Positions 1 to 12,943 of a stretch of DNA of 64,000 bases are shown one piece after another; position 1 is the first letter of the stretch, and each line of letters starts with the position of its first letter. Under the pieces are notes generated by a model. The model was not told the origin of the DNA. It saw only the letters and a program-made list of their open reading frames with translations, and made no database searches. Made by a program: the position numbers and the translations under genes. Origin of the DNA: Phytophthora hibernalis (Eukaryota > Oomycota > Peronosporomycetes > Peronosporales > Peronosporaceae); assembly GCA_012656075.1 (NCBI GenBank), contig JAAKBF010000221.1, positions 62,001 through 126,000 on the forward strand, in the 5' to 3' direction.

Positions 1-982
1 GACCGTTGGTATTGGTTAAAAAAGCTACACATCAGTAAAAGACCGATTTAAAACGTTTGTTTTATCAAAGGTTTCTTAGCGATAAAAAACATTGTTTTTA
101 TTATTAAAATAGTTTTGAAAATACATGTAGTGGTAGGGAGGTCGAGGTGTGACTCACTTACCAAAAAACGGCCGAAACGAAATTTTTATCCGATTAAAGA
201 AAACATCGAAGTACTTATGTATGTTTTAGGGCCTGGTTCGTTCGTCGGTTTACCATTTAAAGAGGAGGATACCATGTGGTAGGGGTCTTTCCATTTAACT
301 TGATCAACTATCGAGAAAAAGGGAAAATCAATTTGACCTATCCCTATGAATCTTTAATAAACGCCAATTACCAATCAGATTGTTTCGTTAGCTATTTAAC
401 CAGAGTCTGGTTACCAGACCCATTGACGCGAACCATCCCCTTAAGGGTGGTAGAAATAAATAGTAAAACCTCCGCCAAAGATTTGAGCATATACGCTTTG
501 GATTTCCATTCACGATTCCTGTAAATTTCTCGAGAGAAGCATGTGGAGATCACTGAACGAGTTTAGCATTTGAAGCGTGTGTGAAAAACTACTGGTACCC
601 GATATGCTGTAGCGAAATTGTTAGTTGTCGGTACAGGGTCTTACACCCCGCAAACTCATTGGCCCTCGCGTAGCTTCACTGGATTGTGATGACCAACCTT
701 GAACAAGCGGTCTCTGTGTCACTCTAGCATAACGTGGTGTCACGACTCGGCCATAGCGGCTAAGGTTGGTAGCTCCTCCTCTTCGTTAATAGACACGGGT
801 ATCAGTATGTTGGTGCTCTGAGTATGATCGGCATCCTCGAGCATTTAACGAGGTCTGGTTGGCTGGAATCATAGACTGCGGTGTTGTTGGAAGCAGGCGG
901 TCTAATGCCGTCTCGAGGATACTGAGAGCCATGTTCCAGGCGGCTTCTTAGCCCCAAACATACACACCAGACAACGAGCTCC
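1..982. other. decayed transposon relics left of the gypsy LTR
   Basis: No intact gene is visible. The segment contains short coding-like stretches without a conserved start or a full domain. Part of it (about 130-215, and again about 435-480) matches, in inverted orientation, sequence lying just right of the gypsy element. The conservation also shows at protein level, with a shared Lys-Arg-Pro-Lys-Arg-Asn core on both sides, so this was once coding sequence of a repeated element whose class I cannot name. Confidence 0.55.
130..215 (+). repeat. inverted repeat arm, left copy
   Basis: This stretch is roughly 75-80% identical to the reverse complement of about 6465-6535; the best shared block reads GGTGTGACTCACTTACCAAA. 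The two arms enclose the whole gypsy element. They differ in length and have diverged, so they look like two old copies of one repeat family in opposite orientation rather than terminal repeats of one recent insertion. Confidence 0.6.
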
Positions 983-1352
983 GGGGTAGCTTCGTATCTT
1001 TGGGTAACGTGCTTTGGTGGGCGATGTCGCGGAGAGCAAGGTCAACCACGATGCAACCTTCGAGGCGCGCCGTTGTCACCCGAGCAGCATCGTGGCGAAA
1101 GAGCTTGGTGATGATATGCAGAAGCTCTTTCAGCCTGTAAATTGCAGGAGACCACGACGGGATCGGTGATGGCGACGATGATGATGGCATACATAGTGTA
1201 CGTGATGCTGATTGCGACGCTGGACATGAGTCGAAGAACAGGTAGGGCTCGCAAGGTGGCACCTAGAAGAGATAGATAGCGTGAGGACAAGAGATATCTG
1301 TTCAATTGATCATTTTACAACTTACCGCTTCCTGAACACCCCGGGTTGTGCG
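983..1352 (+). repeat. 5' LTR of gypsy element
   Basis: Matches 5977-6339 over nearly its full length, beginning at GGGGTAGCTTCGTAT and ending near GGGTTGTGCGA. It contains about 10 bp, near 1212-1222, that are missing from the right LTR. The exact outer edge is uncertain by some bases because the right copy has extra sequence (TGTAGCAATT) just before the shared start. Confidence 0.85.
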
Positions 1353-1380
1353 ACAAAGTTAACGTTGCGCAACCGAAGCG

Positions 1381-2457
1381 TTGTGTTTGTTACCCAAGGT
1401 TGCAGCAGTGCACCTGAACCTTCAACGCCGTTTAGTACGGTTTCGCGTGAAGTACGCCGGAGTTCAAGTCAACGGAGAGGGCATGCCCGTAACGCGCTTC
1501 ACTGTCGACTCGGACGGAGATGTCGAGATGACTGTGCCTCAGCCGGTGTTTGTGTTCATCTCTGCGCCACGGCTGGCGAAGTGGGAGCAAGGTTCTCTGA
1601 TCGCCTGCTATCGCGCCTGGAAACACTACAAGGACAAGATCCAACAGCGTTGCTCAATTACTGACGAAGACTATACCAGTGTGATTTCTACTGTGAAGGG
1701 AGCTGTGAAGCCAGAGGTTTTGCAAACGATGGCGCGCTTCCTGCTGAAGGGAAACCAGTGGAGGCCGTCACGGGTGACGAGATCCTCCAACTCGTTCGCC
1801 AGCGCTGCCAAACGCTGAAGAATGAGTACATTCCTGACATCAAAACTCTGTTCAAGAGGGACCTACGCATGGACCTTTCTGTGGACGATTGCGACGCGCG
1901 TGTCTTCCAGTACTTCCAGTACTTCACACGCATCGTGGAAGAGAATGGCCTGCAGGGCCTGATTGGTACAGCGGACCCATCTAGCGCTGGTCATAAGGAC
2001 CGCATGAAGAAGCGGCGCCGTCTATTGGTGGAAAATCTGCAATCTGCGCTCTTGCAAGACCAAGTTCAACGGCTAATTGGATTTTAGAGGCGTGATTGCC
2101 GTACGGATGATGTCTCTCTACGACCTTATCCTCCAACACGCGAGGGCACAGCAGCGATTTTTCAACCAGTTCAGGGACAGTGCAGCGGCCACCAAAGGTA
2201 AAGGTGGTCCGGTGTCGACGACGGTGAAACTGTCTTCAGCCACCAAGTCCACCGCAGCGAAGTCTACGAGGGAGGCGGAGGTCAAAAGGAGTGGCAGTGG
2301 GGGATCGAAGACAGCATCGGTCGCCCCGAATCCGGCGACACCACCAATGGAGGGCTGTCTTTTCTGCAAGGGTATTCATTGGCTGCGTGAGTGCCCTATC
2401 GCGACGGAAGCACAACGCAGGACGGCCATGGAGCGCTTCCGAGACTCCAAGCTCTAA
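1381..2457 (+). pseudogene. gypsy Gag (degenerate)
   Basis: Overlapping open segments in different frames read as one Gag protein. The first part (1381-1818) and second (1758-2087) are capsid-like, with no recognisable catalytic motif, as expected. The last part (2077-2457) ends in a zinc knuckle, CLFCKGIHWLREC. Its spacing is CX2CX3HX4C, one residue shorter than the usual CX2CX4HX4C of retroelement Gag, and it lies close to the C terminus, as is typical. The frame changes near 1760-1800 and again around 2080, so the protein cannot be made as one chain. Confidence 0.72.
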
Positions 2458-5400
2458 CGTGCGGGTCAAGTCAATTACAAGGCTGCTGGTGCTGGGCACG
2501 CCAAGTTCACGGCTAAACAGTGCGCTCGGGGTACCCTACCTGCATGACACTGGAGCTGGCCGCAGTATTTTACCAAGCGCTGTGCTTCATGCACTCCAGA
2601 CCGCTGCTCCGCCAGTAGTTGTGCGTCAGCTGGCACAACCCATCACTGTTTTATTGCCGATGGCCGCTCGACGATATGTGAGGAAGAAGCTGTGTTGGAT
2701 GTGCAGCTGACAACTGCAGCGGCCGTGGTAAATGTGCGCCAGGTGTCGTATCTGGTGATTGATAGTGAGGACGACGAGCTTGTGGTTGGACGAGATATGA
2801 TCTCTTCTTTGGTCATCGACGTGGAAGACCTGCTGGTCCAGCTCGCCGGTTCTTCTCTGCTGGCGACTAAAGAAGACGAGTTTCCAGTTGGCTACGAGCT
2901 GCTGCGTTCGCAAGAGAGTGAGGGTCGCTCGCGGCTAAGTTTGACATGGAGAAGATGATTGACGAGGCGGTTACAAAGGGGTTCCCGAACGAATACCGAG
3001 ACCGCCTGGCGCCGGTGATAAGTGGGACTGACTCTATTTAGCGACCCAAGCTGATACCGGTCCACGGGCGCAAGTGGAGCCACTGCAAGGGACGCTCCAG
3101 GACGATGCCATGCCATGGTCGCCAATACCCGCCGCTTCAGGCAGCCTTCATCCCCGAATACGTCCAACAACTCGTGGAGCGCGGCCTTATCAGCAAGAAC
3201 AACGCGTCCAAGTGGGCGAGTGCGGTGGTGCCGGTCCGAAAACCGGACACCGAGAACCAATTTCGGTTGACGATTGACTATCGACCCGTCAACGCCAAGA
3301 CAGTGCCGCTAGCAGGGAAGATGCCAACACATGGAGAAGTCTTGGATGCTGTGTAAGATGCTAAGTTCAACGCACGGTTTGACTTGCCGGAAGGGTTCTG
3401 CCGATTCCCGCTCCATGAGACCAGTCAGGAGATCTTCTCGTTCCTGACGCCAGACGAAGTGTACACCCCGTTGAGCGTGCCTCAGGAGGCAACCAACGCG
3501 GCTCTCCACTTCCAGGCTCAGATTCAGACAGTACTGGCACCGATGATTCCCCGCAACATTATTTTCTGTATTGACGACATTCTGATTTTTGCCGTGGACA
3601 TGGGCTCCTTTCTCCAAGATCTACAAGAATTTTCCGACATCATAAGTGCTCGTGGTCTGAAGCTGCACCCCTCTAAGAGCTCTCTATTTGAGATGAAACT
3701 TAAGTGATGTGGGCGATTGATTCCGGACGTGGGTGTTTCCGCCATGATAAGGCACTGACTTCCCTTCCTCTGCCCAGCACGGTCGCGGAGCTGCAGTACT
3801 TCGTCTGCGCAGCGAACGGGCTGCACGATTCGATGCCTGACTTTGCGCGGGTGGTTACGTCACTCCAGGAGAAGCTACCGGCTGAGCCAAGCAAGATTGG
3901 CTGCTGAACCGAAACGCCCTAAATGTTGCTTTTCAATGGGCTGGAGAAGAGCAGGAGACCTATGAAGCGGTCATTTCGCTCATCCGTGATTCGGCACTAA
4001 TGGCCTGCCCAGATGATGACTGCGAGATGTGCTGCTTTGTTGATGCCAGCCAAGATGGCTATGCCATCGTCCTCACCCAGGTAGCCGCATGGAATGACGA
4101 GCTGCGAGTGGAGACGCAAGACCATCGTCAGATTATCTGCAAAAATGATGTCTTCAGGGACTCGCAGATGCGCTGGTCTATCATTGACAAAGAGGCCTAT
4201 CCGATCGTCAAAGCATGTCAAGACCTGAGCTACGTCCTCCAGCGAGCAAAGGGATTTCGTCTCTTTTGGGACCACTCAAACCTTATCTACGTCTTCGCGC
4301 CGAAGGCAGAATTGAAGAAGCATGTTCGGGATCGCATGCAAAGGTGGGCGATGCGGTTGTGTGGCATGCGCTACACTATTGAACATATCCCCGGCACGAG
4401 CAACTTGTGGACGGATATCATATCACGCTGGCGTATGTCTCCTACGGTCACCGCCGCAGCGGTCCGCACTCGCCGCGATTGACCCTATCCCATGGCGACC
4501 TTATCCCAACTCCGGCCCTTGCAGGACTCAAACTTCGTTTTTTCTGAGATCGCTGATATTCGTGACGGCCAAGATCGATCTGGCCAGCGGGCCCGAGTGA
4601 ACCTTCGGGGCCGCTCACGGAGGAAGAGGGGGTGGTGAAGGTGGCAGGAAGCCGTGGATAACAGCAGTCGCAAAGGAATTGTTTGTGCGTATGCTCGTTG
4701 TGGCACATTGTGACTTACAAGACCACAGAGGTCAAGATGCCATGTGCACTGTACTCGAGGACCGGTTCCACATCCCGTTGCTGATCACGAAAGTGGCGGC
4801 TTTGTTGGAAACTGCTTGCTCTGCAAGCACGTGAAGGGACCAAGACAGATTACGTGACCTTATGGGCCAACGTCCATCGCTTCGAAGCGAAACGATGCAG
4901 TACATTACGATTTTTGTACCTCGGAGAAGGTTACGGCGACAATGCGTACGTGCTCGTGCTGAAAGATGCACTGACACACTACTGCGAACTGTTCCCGTGC
5001 GCAGCACCGACGGCTTTCGTATCGACAGAGTCGTTGCTGGAATGGTACAAGCGCTTTGGTTACACTGAGTTACTGATGTCTGATCAGGGCACTCACTTCT
5101 GAAACTACACGGTGGAATTATTGTGTTCGCGCCTTAAGATTGAGCAGCGATTTTCTCCCGTGTACTCCCCCTGCTTGAATGGCACGGTGTAGCGACTAAA
5201 CAAAGGCATTCTGCAGGCGCCAAGAGTGCTGCTAATGAAGCATGGCTCGGATTTTCATGAGTGGGGCGACTTACTGCCGGTTGTCCAGGCAAATCTAAAC
5301 CATACGCCGGTAAGATCGCTCGGAGGCGATCCGCCTATCGAGCTCTTCACAGGTCTGACAGCCCCATCGGTCCTTGACAGTATCGCTCGGGTTAATGCAG

Positions 5401-5970
5401 GTCGCGCGGAATTGTTGGAGATTCGACTAGAGAGCGCTGGGAGCTTCCTTGAATCTCTTCGGGAGTCACTACATGATTTTGCACAAAGAGGTACTAGATC
5501 AGAAAGAGCGCAAGCGCTTGCAGGACATGCAAGCTCACAAGGGCACCAGTTGCAACTTCGACGTCGGTGATTTCGTTCTCTCGTCACGCGTGGTTGGCTG
5601 TCTCAGCAACAACAAACTTCTCGCGCAGTGGCTGGGGCCATCCGAGCCCGGTCACACTCATTATGATTAAGCATCTGGTTACTGCCCGTGAGTATGAAGT
5701 TCACGCGACTCGTCTCAAGTTCTACGCGGACAGCGACTTCAACATCACTGCGGAAATTCTCGAGTTCACGACGCAGCAAGGGATGGTGCTTGGAGTCGAA
5801 TCGATCAAGAAGCACCAGTTTAATACCCAACTTGAGGGCTGGGATCTATTGGTCTCTTGTGGGCTACAAACAGTTGAGGATTCGTGGGAATCTCTCATTG
5901 AGCTACTCAAAGATGTTCCTGCCAAGGTGAAGGAGTACGTGCAGGACTCGGATGACAGCGAGCTCCTGTA
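2458..5970 (+). pseudogene. gypsy Pol: protease, RT, RNase H, integrase, chromodomain-like tail
   Basis: Domains appear in Ty3/gypsy order. The protease has the active-site motif LHDTGAG near 2545. Reverse transcriptase covers about 3150-3700: the fingers (ISKNNASKWASAVVPVRKP) and then CIDDILIF in place of the usual Y-V/I-DD box near 3570. RNase H covers about 4000-4480, with FVDASQDGYA. The integrase core near 4930-5100 reads through ALTHYCELFP and SDQGTHF and is then cut by a TGA at 5100-5102. The integrase C-terminal part (about 5226-5570) and a tail resembling a chromodomain (about 5690-5970) follow. There are several frame changes, and the stop at 3354-3356 falls inside RT, so the element is dead. 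Confidence 0.82.
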
Positions 5971-5976
5971 GCAATT

Positions 5977-6339
5977 GGGGTAGCTTCGTATCGTTGGGTA
6001 ACGTGCTTTGGTGGGCGATGTCGCGGAGAGCAAGGTCAACCACGATGCAACCTTCGAGGCGCGCCGTTGTCACCCGAGCAGCATCGTGGCGAAAGAGCTT
6101 GGTGATGATATGCAGAAGCTCTTTCAGCCTGTAAGTTGCAGGAGACCACGACGGGATCGGTGATGGCGACGATGATGATGGCATACATAGTGTACGTGAT
6201 GCTGATTACATGAGTTGCAGAACAGGTAGGGGTTCGCAAGGTGGCACCTAGAAGAGATAGATAGCGTGAGGACAAGAGCTATCTGTTCAATTGATCATTT
6301 TACAACTTACCGCTTCCGGAACACCCCGGGTTGTGCGAT
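5977..6339 (+). repeat. 3' LTR of gypsy element
   Basis: Direct-repeat partner of 983-1352. It directly follows the last pol codons, whose stop is at about 5969-5971. It ends in the same GGGTTGTGCGA block. Differences from the left LTR are scattered substitutions plus the roughly 10 bp indel, so the insertion is not recent. Confidence 0.85.
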
Positions 6340-7307
6340 AGAAACGCATTTGGCGGCAGCGTGAACTTCATTGTCTGGCTCCGAGAAGTCAAAAGTGGTT
6401 GTGGTTGCTCTCTTGCAGGTTTTATTATTTATTTCTACCCTCCACCCTAAAATATACTTCGATGTATTCTTCAATCGGATTTAAATTTCGTTTGGGTCGT
6501 TTGTTTGGTAAGTGAGTCACACCTCGATCTCCATAACTCGATCTCCGTAGATTTTCCGTGAAAGCCATCTCGCTCGGCAAGCCGAAACAACGCCTGCGGT
6601 TTAAAGATCCATGTGCGCAGCACGCGGGCTTAAACCCAGGACCAAGCAGGGTCACACCTAGCTCGGTTTAGGGTTGTGTCACCGCTCTCAGTGTTTCCAA
6701 GGGTGAGGCTCGGTTGTAGTTTCCCTGTCGGTATCTTCGACTTTCATTATTTGTAGCAAGGTGAAATCCCTCCTCAAGACGACTTGAAAGTTTATACGAT
6801 ATAGAAAAGGGACCAGGTTCCCATTCAAGTATTAAGTTTCAGAAGATTCTGGTTTGTACCTAGAGCCTATTAAAAAAGTCCGTGAGCGCGGTTGGTCAAA
6901 TTCATATCAAACAACCAGCGTACATTTGTAGCGCAACATATAGCTACAAACCGTTACAGTTTTACTGAATTGAAAGAACAACTCGTGGAGTGCGGAAGGA
7001 AAGCCTATTATTTATGTCGATAACTGAGTACTTCGAAGAACAATACACCTAAAAACTATTATTTCTGATGTTCACTTATTCCTCAAGGTCGGTGACGTAA
7101 AAACTATTTCAGAGTGTAACTTTGACATTGTAAAACTTTGGCGAGAGTGGTAGAGATGGTGACCACATGTGTAAAGAATTTGCCTGTTATTAATACACGA
7201 AAATCTCGCTTCTTTTAATAACGAAAGAGACCCAATCGTGAGCAAGAAAGGCTGCACTATTTGTCAATGTTCGCGAGGGCGTGTTGATTCGCTGCAGAAG
7301 TCATGCA
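6340..7307. other. non-coding stretch with inverted repeat arm
   Basis: The first 320 bp hold the right arm of the inverted relic (about 6412-6535; see the left arm at 130-215). The minus strand keeps a coding-like remnant (6425-6655) similar in protein to the left arm. From about 6700 to 7300 the sequence is AT-rich, and I see no gene, RNA or repeat there. Confidence 0.5.
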
Positions 7308-7807
7308 TTAACCCCTTAGTTCCCGGCGTCAAATCCTGGGGTATACGTTTTTCCTTATGATGGAGGTCCTACATAAGTATATTTAGGATTTTGTATATGT
7401 TATTGTTAAGTACATTAATTGACGAGAGGGTTGGGGAGAGGCTTATAGACCTGAGGCGTGTAAAGTAGAGGCACATCCTACATTTGGCATATTATGCTGG
7501 CGTAAATGTGCCAATATCACTGCTTATGAAGGCTGAACCAACATAAAAGATGTATCGTTTATCTTGTTGCCTTATTTCTGTATCGTTGCACACGTCCAGC
7601 AGCGGTTCAATTCTACATTTCTCCAATAAGAATAAAGCAAATGATGGTTTCCATTGATTGCAAGCTACTAAAGAGGAGTATTGAAGTGTTCCCTACAACA
7701 CGTCGCTCGCCCTCCCCGCGCTCGCTCTCCGCATCTCCACTTCCGTCGGCGTCCCCTTCATCAGGCCCCGACGCGTCCTCCTCGTCACGGCGTGTTTGGG
7801 CGCTGCG

Positions 7808-10800
7808 TTACCTGGGAGTGAAGGTGGCCCGGTCGTGGACCTTGTTCCCCTTCAGTAGTTGATGCGGGATGTCGTTTCCGTTGTTCCAGTCGGCATGCCA
7901 GATATGGAAGCACTCCTCTCTCTTCCTTCACGTACGACATTACACAGGTATTTGCTGCAAAACCAAGTTTGTGTTAGACTCAGCAACCTCATTTTCGGAA
8001 AGAAAACAGTACGTACCGTCGATTTCCCGTCGAGCACTCCCGGCAGAAGTACTTGGTAAACTTCCTGGGCTTGACCTTGAAGATTGCGCACACCTTGCAC
8101 GAACGCAGGCGTTGCTTGACCCCTGCTCAGCGTCAACAGTGTCCGAATTCTCCTCCAGCACATGCCCGCCCATAACCGCCAGCTCATCTTCTGTAGACTG
8201 ATGTCTTGATTCAGAACGAGCTGGTGACGCTATCGTACGATTCCTAGCCGACGTCGCTTGCTTCAAACAGTAAATCATCGGCAACATTAGCGACTTCTAG
8301 TGTTGGATTCTGGTTCACGCAATAGTGCGTATGTTGACAGACCAACATAATCCGTACCTCGATTTTGCTGAAAGCCTCTGCAGAGTCAATCGCAAGTAGC
8401 TGCTCCGTCAGCTCTTCGAAAAACGCGAAGTGCTTGGATGGTCGCTTATTGTTCACCATCTTGTGGTAGCGGAACACAATAAATGCGTTCACAAACACCA
8501 TGTACACCAGGCCCAGGAACAACGTCTTGTAATTCTTCCGGGTTTTGTAGCATAGCTGTACGCTGTAGCGCTGCATGCGAAGCTGGTCGTGGACGTTGGC
8601 CCCACCCATCCAGCGGTGGTAATCACGGACCAACTCCGGTGCAGGTATCGCTTTTACTTCTCCGTTGACTCGTCGCACTACAGAAACACACATGCAATTA
8701 TTGTTAGCACTTCAACATCAACGGTGTATATACCAACTTACTGACGGTGCCAGTCGCTCGACTGCCTCCACTGGAGAGCATGTGAACCGGATTCCGATCC
8801 ATCCACATGGCTGTCATTATATGTGGAAACATCTTGTTCTGCTTTGTTGTACCCTGAGCTGTAATCACCACCTTTCACTTGTTCACCGCCTTAGTCTTTT
8901 TGGATGTAATAGCATCCTTGGCGTACCCGGATCAATCATTTTAATCGTCCCAGTCAGATACAAACGGCGATGCACCATCTCTAAGGCAAGCGTGGCAGAG
9001 GTGTAGAACCGATCAGTGACAGCTAGTCGTCATACTGACGTACGTGAGGGGGCAACAAAGCGTTCATGTTGCACAGCACAGCAGCCTTTCCAGGGTTGTT
9101 ATCCTTGGGAACGGCAGAGCGGAGATGTGTTTTCGTTCCGCAGTATGCCTCGATCCTGAAACACACCACAGAGAACATAAGTTAGTTTATGTAGGGTATT
9201 GCGTTCGGGGGCGCTTGTTATGTTGACCCCAATCAACATAAACACTTGAGCCAAAACAATGCACTTGGCATGAGGAGAGTTGGCACAGGCAGCGACGAAT
9301 ACTTTCGTACCTCATCGGTGCGGTTTGTCCTTGTTGAATTGACGCATCGGGTTGTACCGCGAGCGCGAAGGCAACGCTGCTTCGTCAAAACTGATCACAG
9401 GTGACGCCTTATAGCCGCGAGCAAACGTGCGCTGGAGTACGTCAATGACGGGTCTGATCTTCCATGCTCGGTCCAGTCGGGCTTGTGGCGATTTGTTGTT
9501 CGCGAAATGAAGGTATCTCGTAACGTGGAAAAGCGGTTCTTGCTCATGAACTTGCCAACCCGATTCGTCGGTAGGGCATCAAACGTCTTGAGCGATCAGT
9601 GCGCCGCGATTCCCCGACGGATCGGCACCGACATCCTCGCTATCAAAAGGGCCAGGACTCGAAGGACATCCCACGCTTTTATATCCTCCACTGCCGCGAG
9701 GCGGCGACGAATTTTACCGAGTTCTTCGACTTACCGCCGTTCCGCCGCTGCTGCGAGTGAAGCGTTCTTACTCGTAGAGAAATATTCTGCGTGTGGTAGC
9801 GGTTGCTCACCACTGCGATCTGAACCCACAGCTTTGGTGGTAGGAAATAGAATAGCAGAGCCAATGGATCGACGGCGACACTGATCACACTGTCGCTTGG
9901 CCCGTACGGGCCATCATATTGATCTGCATAATTTGGATCAGGACCAAACTTGGATAGATCTATATACATGTCCACAGAAAATCAATGCTATGTTAGATGT
10001 TATATTGACAATGTATCCAGTATGTACATCATATGTTGGAGATGAACAAAATAACATACCGTACTCCCAGCCATCGTCTTGCATGGCAGTGAAAGTGCGC
10101 GGATTCTTCGCTTTCGATAGCCAGATAGAGTCAGGAAGTTCCTCGCAATCAGAGTCCGATTCATCATTCGTGAGCTCGCCGATGTCCCAGTCGGCATCCC
10201 AGCTGTCAACGTCGTCTTCTTCTTCAGGCTCTTCTTGAAGGTCCGCGTCCTCGCCCAAATTTAGGCCGGTGCAGCGTTCCGCCCCGGCTGCCATCAAGTT
10301 TGGATCGGCATCGACAATACAAGGGGTACATCGTACACTGTGTCACGGTTCTCTTCATCACTGCACATTTGATCTATGGATTTCACCTACAAACATCACC
10401 ACAACATTGTTATGCTAGATCTTTAGTTGGTTTCAGCGTGTAGAACATAGTCTTATGCTGGAAACGTCAACATTGCTTACATCGCCCTCTTCACCGTCTT
10501 GTAGTACGCCGTGAGAGCGCATTCTCAATGCGGGGCGTGAAGCTCGTTTCCGTGATCCGGCCCTCGATGTCGACGCCACATCTTCAGAGGGTAATGGTGC
10601 TCGATCAGGTGGCGTAAGATGTTAGGCATAAGATATGGAGCTCACCGCATCAGCAATTGATTCGCACACATCGGTATCAACTGCTGCGGTGGCACCTGCC
10701 GAAACTGGCGGCGGTTCCACTGCGGCAACCATGTCCTTGTTCGCTGCCTTCCCTTTAGTAAAATCTGCCACCTCCTTGGCTGCCGCCTTCTTCGTTCTTG

Positions 10801-11068
10801 TCGTTTCCCTGGCTTTAGCAGCCTCTTGGACATTCATCACTTCCTTGCGCTCTGCAAATTCCGTCGGTGGATCACTACCTATTGATTCCGCTATCTCCGT
10901 GGCTGCAGTCGTGAGCTTTGCCGCCTTTTCGTCGGTACCAGCACCCTCACTGCTCATTTTCTGCAGCGCTCGTAGAAGTCGACGCTCGTGGTGGTTGCTC
11001 ATCCGGCATAGTTGCTCCTCTTCCTCAGTTAGCTGGCGTTTTGGGGTCTTGCCGGCCGCCGCAACCAT
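7808..11068 (-). pseudogene. piggyBac-like transposase (DDE_Tnp_1_7), broken
   Basis: The chain reads downward from an acidic or charged N-terminal region (11068 to about 9940). The DDE core follows: ISFDEAALPSRSRYNPMRQF near 9385 (first Asp) and VTDRFYTS near 8985 (second Asp). Next comes the segment DYHRWMGGANVHDQLRMQRY near 8600, and last a Cys/His-rich C-terminal zinc-binding tail (CREC, then CFHIWH). Plausible introns are 10387-10480 and 7955-8016, both GT-AG. Breaks include a TGA at 9312-9314 replacing the Trp of a K-P-H-x-W-G motif, a shift near 10320, and a GA-repeat shift near 7915. Alternative starts are possible. The element is non-functional as read. Confidence 0.75.
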
Positions 11069-11336
11069 GTTCTCTCGACTCGGCTTTTTGAAGAATGACG
11101 TTTTGGAGGCTTCAGGCCACTCACTCCTGGAATGGGGATTGTCCCCTCTAGCACACTGATCCGAACTGAAACCTAAGCCTGTGCATTTGAACTATTTTTG
11201 TAAACAATATATCTTGGTTTGAATATGTGCTCAACTGTGATGTGTATCCATACAAATACCAAGTTTATATTGGTCTTATGTTGGGGATCCAACATACAGG
11301 AGATGATGCGAAAAAGTGAATTAGGACATATCATTC

Positions 11337-11354
11337 CGTCTCAAAATTGATGTC
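11337..11354 (+). repeat. mariner terminal inverted repeat, left core
   Basis: CGTCTCAAAATTGATGTC, an exact inverted match to 12944-12961. Confidence 0.8.
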
Positions 11355-11484
11355 ACATCCCACTCTTTGTTGGTCCCAAAATGATGTCCCCAAGTTGTAT
11401 TTGGTTTAACTAACTATGGTGAACGGTTTGCGCAATGTAATGCTGCGACACAATCGCGGCTGTTTTTGGGTGTGCATTGAAGGC

Positions 11485-12699
11485 TCACAGGAAGTCGCCC
11501 CTCCGCTCAAGCTTCGCATTGTCCATATGGCGAAGCTTGAACGTATTGCCTCCTACATCTGAAATGCACGAATCCATCGCACTTTGCAGACTCAAAAAGG
11601 CCGCATTGATGGTTGAAGTATGCAACTCCCAGTAGGCACACGTAACCGCATCGATCAGCTCGTCCAGGCTGCGAGGAGAGCGGAGACGCTACCGCGCTTG
11701 AATGGCCGTGAAGAGGCCGAGGTCCAGACAGTTGAGGTCCGGCTAGTTTGGCGGCTGGCAGCACAGCTCGTTGTTTAGCCCTTGTTGTGCTGCCTCAGCT
11801 GTAAACTGCGCGTTGCCGGGGCTGATATGCGCGGGCGCGTGCACACCGTCTCCGGAAGAAGGCCATAGCTCGCGAACGGCCGATAGGAGCTTCTCCATCA
11901 GCATCGCGCGGTAGGTGCCTTTGTTGACGCGCCCTTCCTTGTTCTCAATAGTCCCCGCCGGGTGCCTTGAACTGCTCCGCAAGACGGGCTCTCGGACGAC
12001 GAAAAGCCAGACACCCTGCTTGCCGTCAAAGTACGTGCCCGACGCTTCGTCCCACCTTGGTCTCCCTACAGCGGAAAGAATCGTCACCTTGATGATGTAG
12101 CGCTTGAATCGGACTTGGCGGTGAGGCGCTTCTTCACCTGGTAGGAGATAGAAACGGCGGCGAACTGCTGTCAGATAAAACAACTTTTCATCGACGTGAA
12201 TGGTGTTATTCATGTCATAAAAGAGCAGAGACGACGGCTGCACGTGCAAACTGCACCATACCAATCTTGACGCCTTGATCGCCTCCGTCAGTAGCGGCTT
12301 CGCGTTGCAGACGTGTGCCACGAGTTGGCCTTCCTTCATACGGCTCTGCAGAGTCGCTCTTGGCATGCCGCACGCCAATGCTGTGGAGCGGAGCGTGCTC
12401 CGTTGGTCCATCGGGGTGACGCGCAGCTGCTCCACCTTCGCAGATAAGTTCACCATCGGACGTCCGCGATTGTGGCGGCGGGAGTCGGCGCGCAAACGAC
12501 CGGTCTTCGCTTCTTCTGACTTCGCCCTCTTCCAAAGTCTTGAGATCGTGCGCCTGATGACCCTGAACTTGGCAGCCACCTCTTTTACCGCTCCTCGGCA
12601 CGGCAAACCTTCAACGGATCTCTGCAGCAGTGCAACGACAACTTGCTCGCGCTCGATGTCTGTGAGCTCCCGCCTTCGCGGCGATCTTGGAGACGACAT
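11485..12699 (-). pseudogene. mariner-like transposase with stop codons
   Basis: About 405 codons. The N terminus (from 12699) has a helix-turn-helix DNA-binding region. The first catalytic Asp lies in IHVDEKLFYLT. The second, expected in a D-N-A-x-x-H motif, reads GVHAPAH, so the Asp appears lost. The third lies in the C-Q-P-P-N-x-P-D-L-N motif, but the codon after Asn is TAG (11743-11745), where Ser is usual. A second TAG follows about 18 codons later, and the frame then stays open to a natural-looking TGA at 11485-11487. The LDLGLFTAIQ signature after the third Asp is typical of plant and oomycete mariner-like transposases. Confidence 0.82.
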
Positions 12700-12943
12700 C
12701 TAATGAGAAAACCAATAATGCGCCTGTGTGAGCGGTTTTTCGCCCATCAACAATGTGCGCTCCCTTTCCCAGCTCGCTTACCGGCCGACCAGCCACTCAT
12801 TTTGTCACCCTGGTGGCAAAATTAACCGTGTCGTGTGAATTAGGGCACGGTTCTAACCGTGAGTGTAAACCGCGTAGTTTGCGACAAACTGCGCCCTACA
12901 AGAAGGAAAACTAACAAATTGTGCACGTGAAAACACTCGAAGG

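Larger units (their letters stand above)
983..6339 (+). mobile_element. decayed Ty3/gypsy LTR retrotransposon
   Basis: Two similar terminal sequences of about 365 bp (983-1352 and 5977-6339) in direct orientation flank remnants, in order, of Gag with a zinc knuckle, aspartic protease, reverse transcriptase, RNase H, integrase and a C-terminal chromodomain-like tail. That order, with integrase after RNase H, is the Ty3/gypsy arrangement. The LTRs differ by substitutions and a roughly 9-10 bp indel, and the coding region is split by several frameshifts and stops, so this is an old, non-autonomous copy. The LTRs do not show clean TG...CA ends, and I could not identify a target-site duplication. 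Confidence 0.88.
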
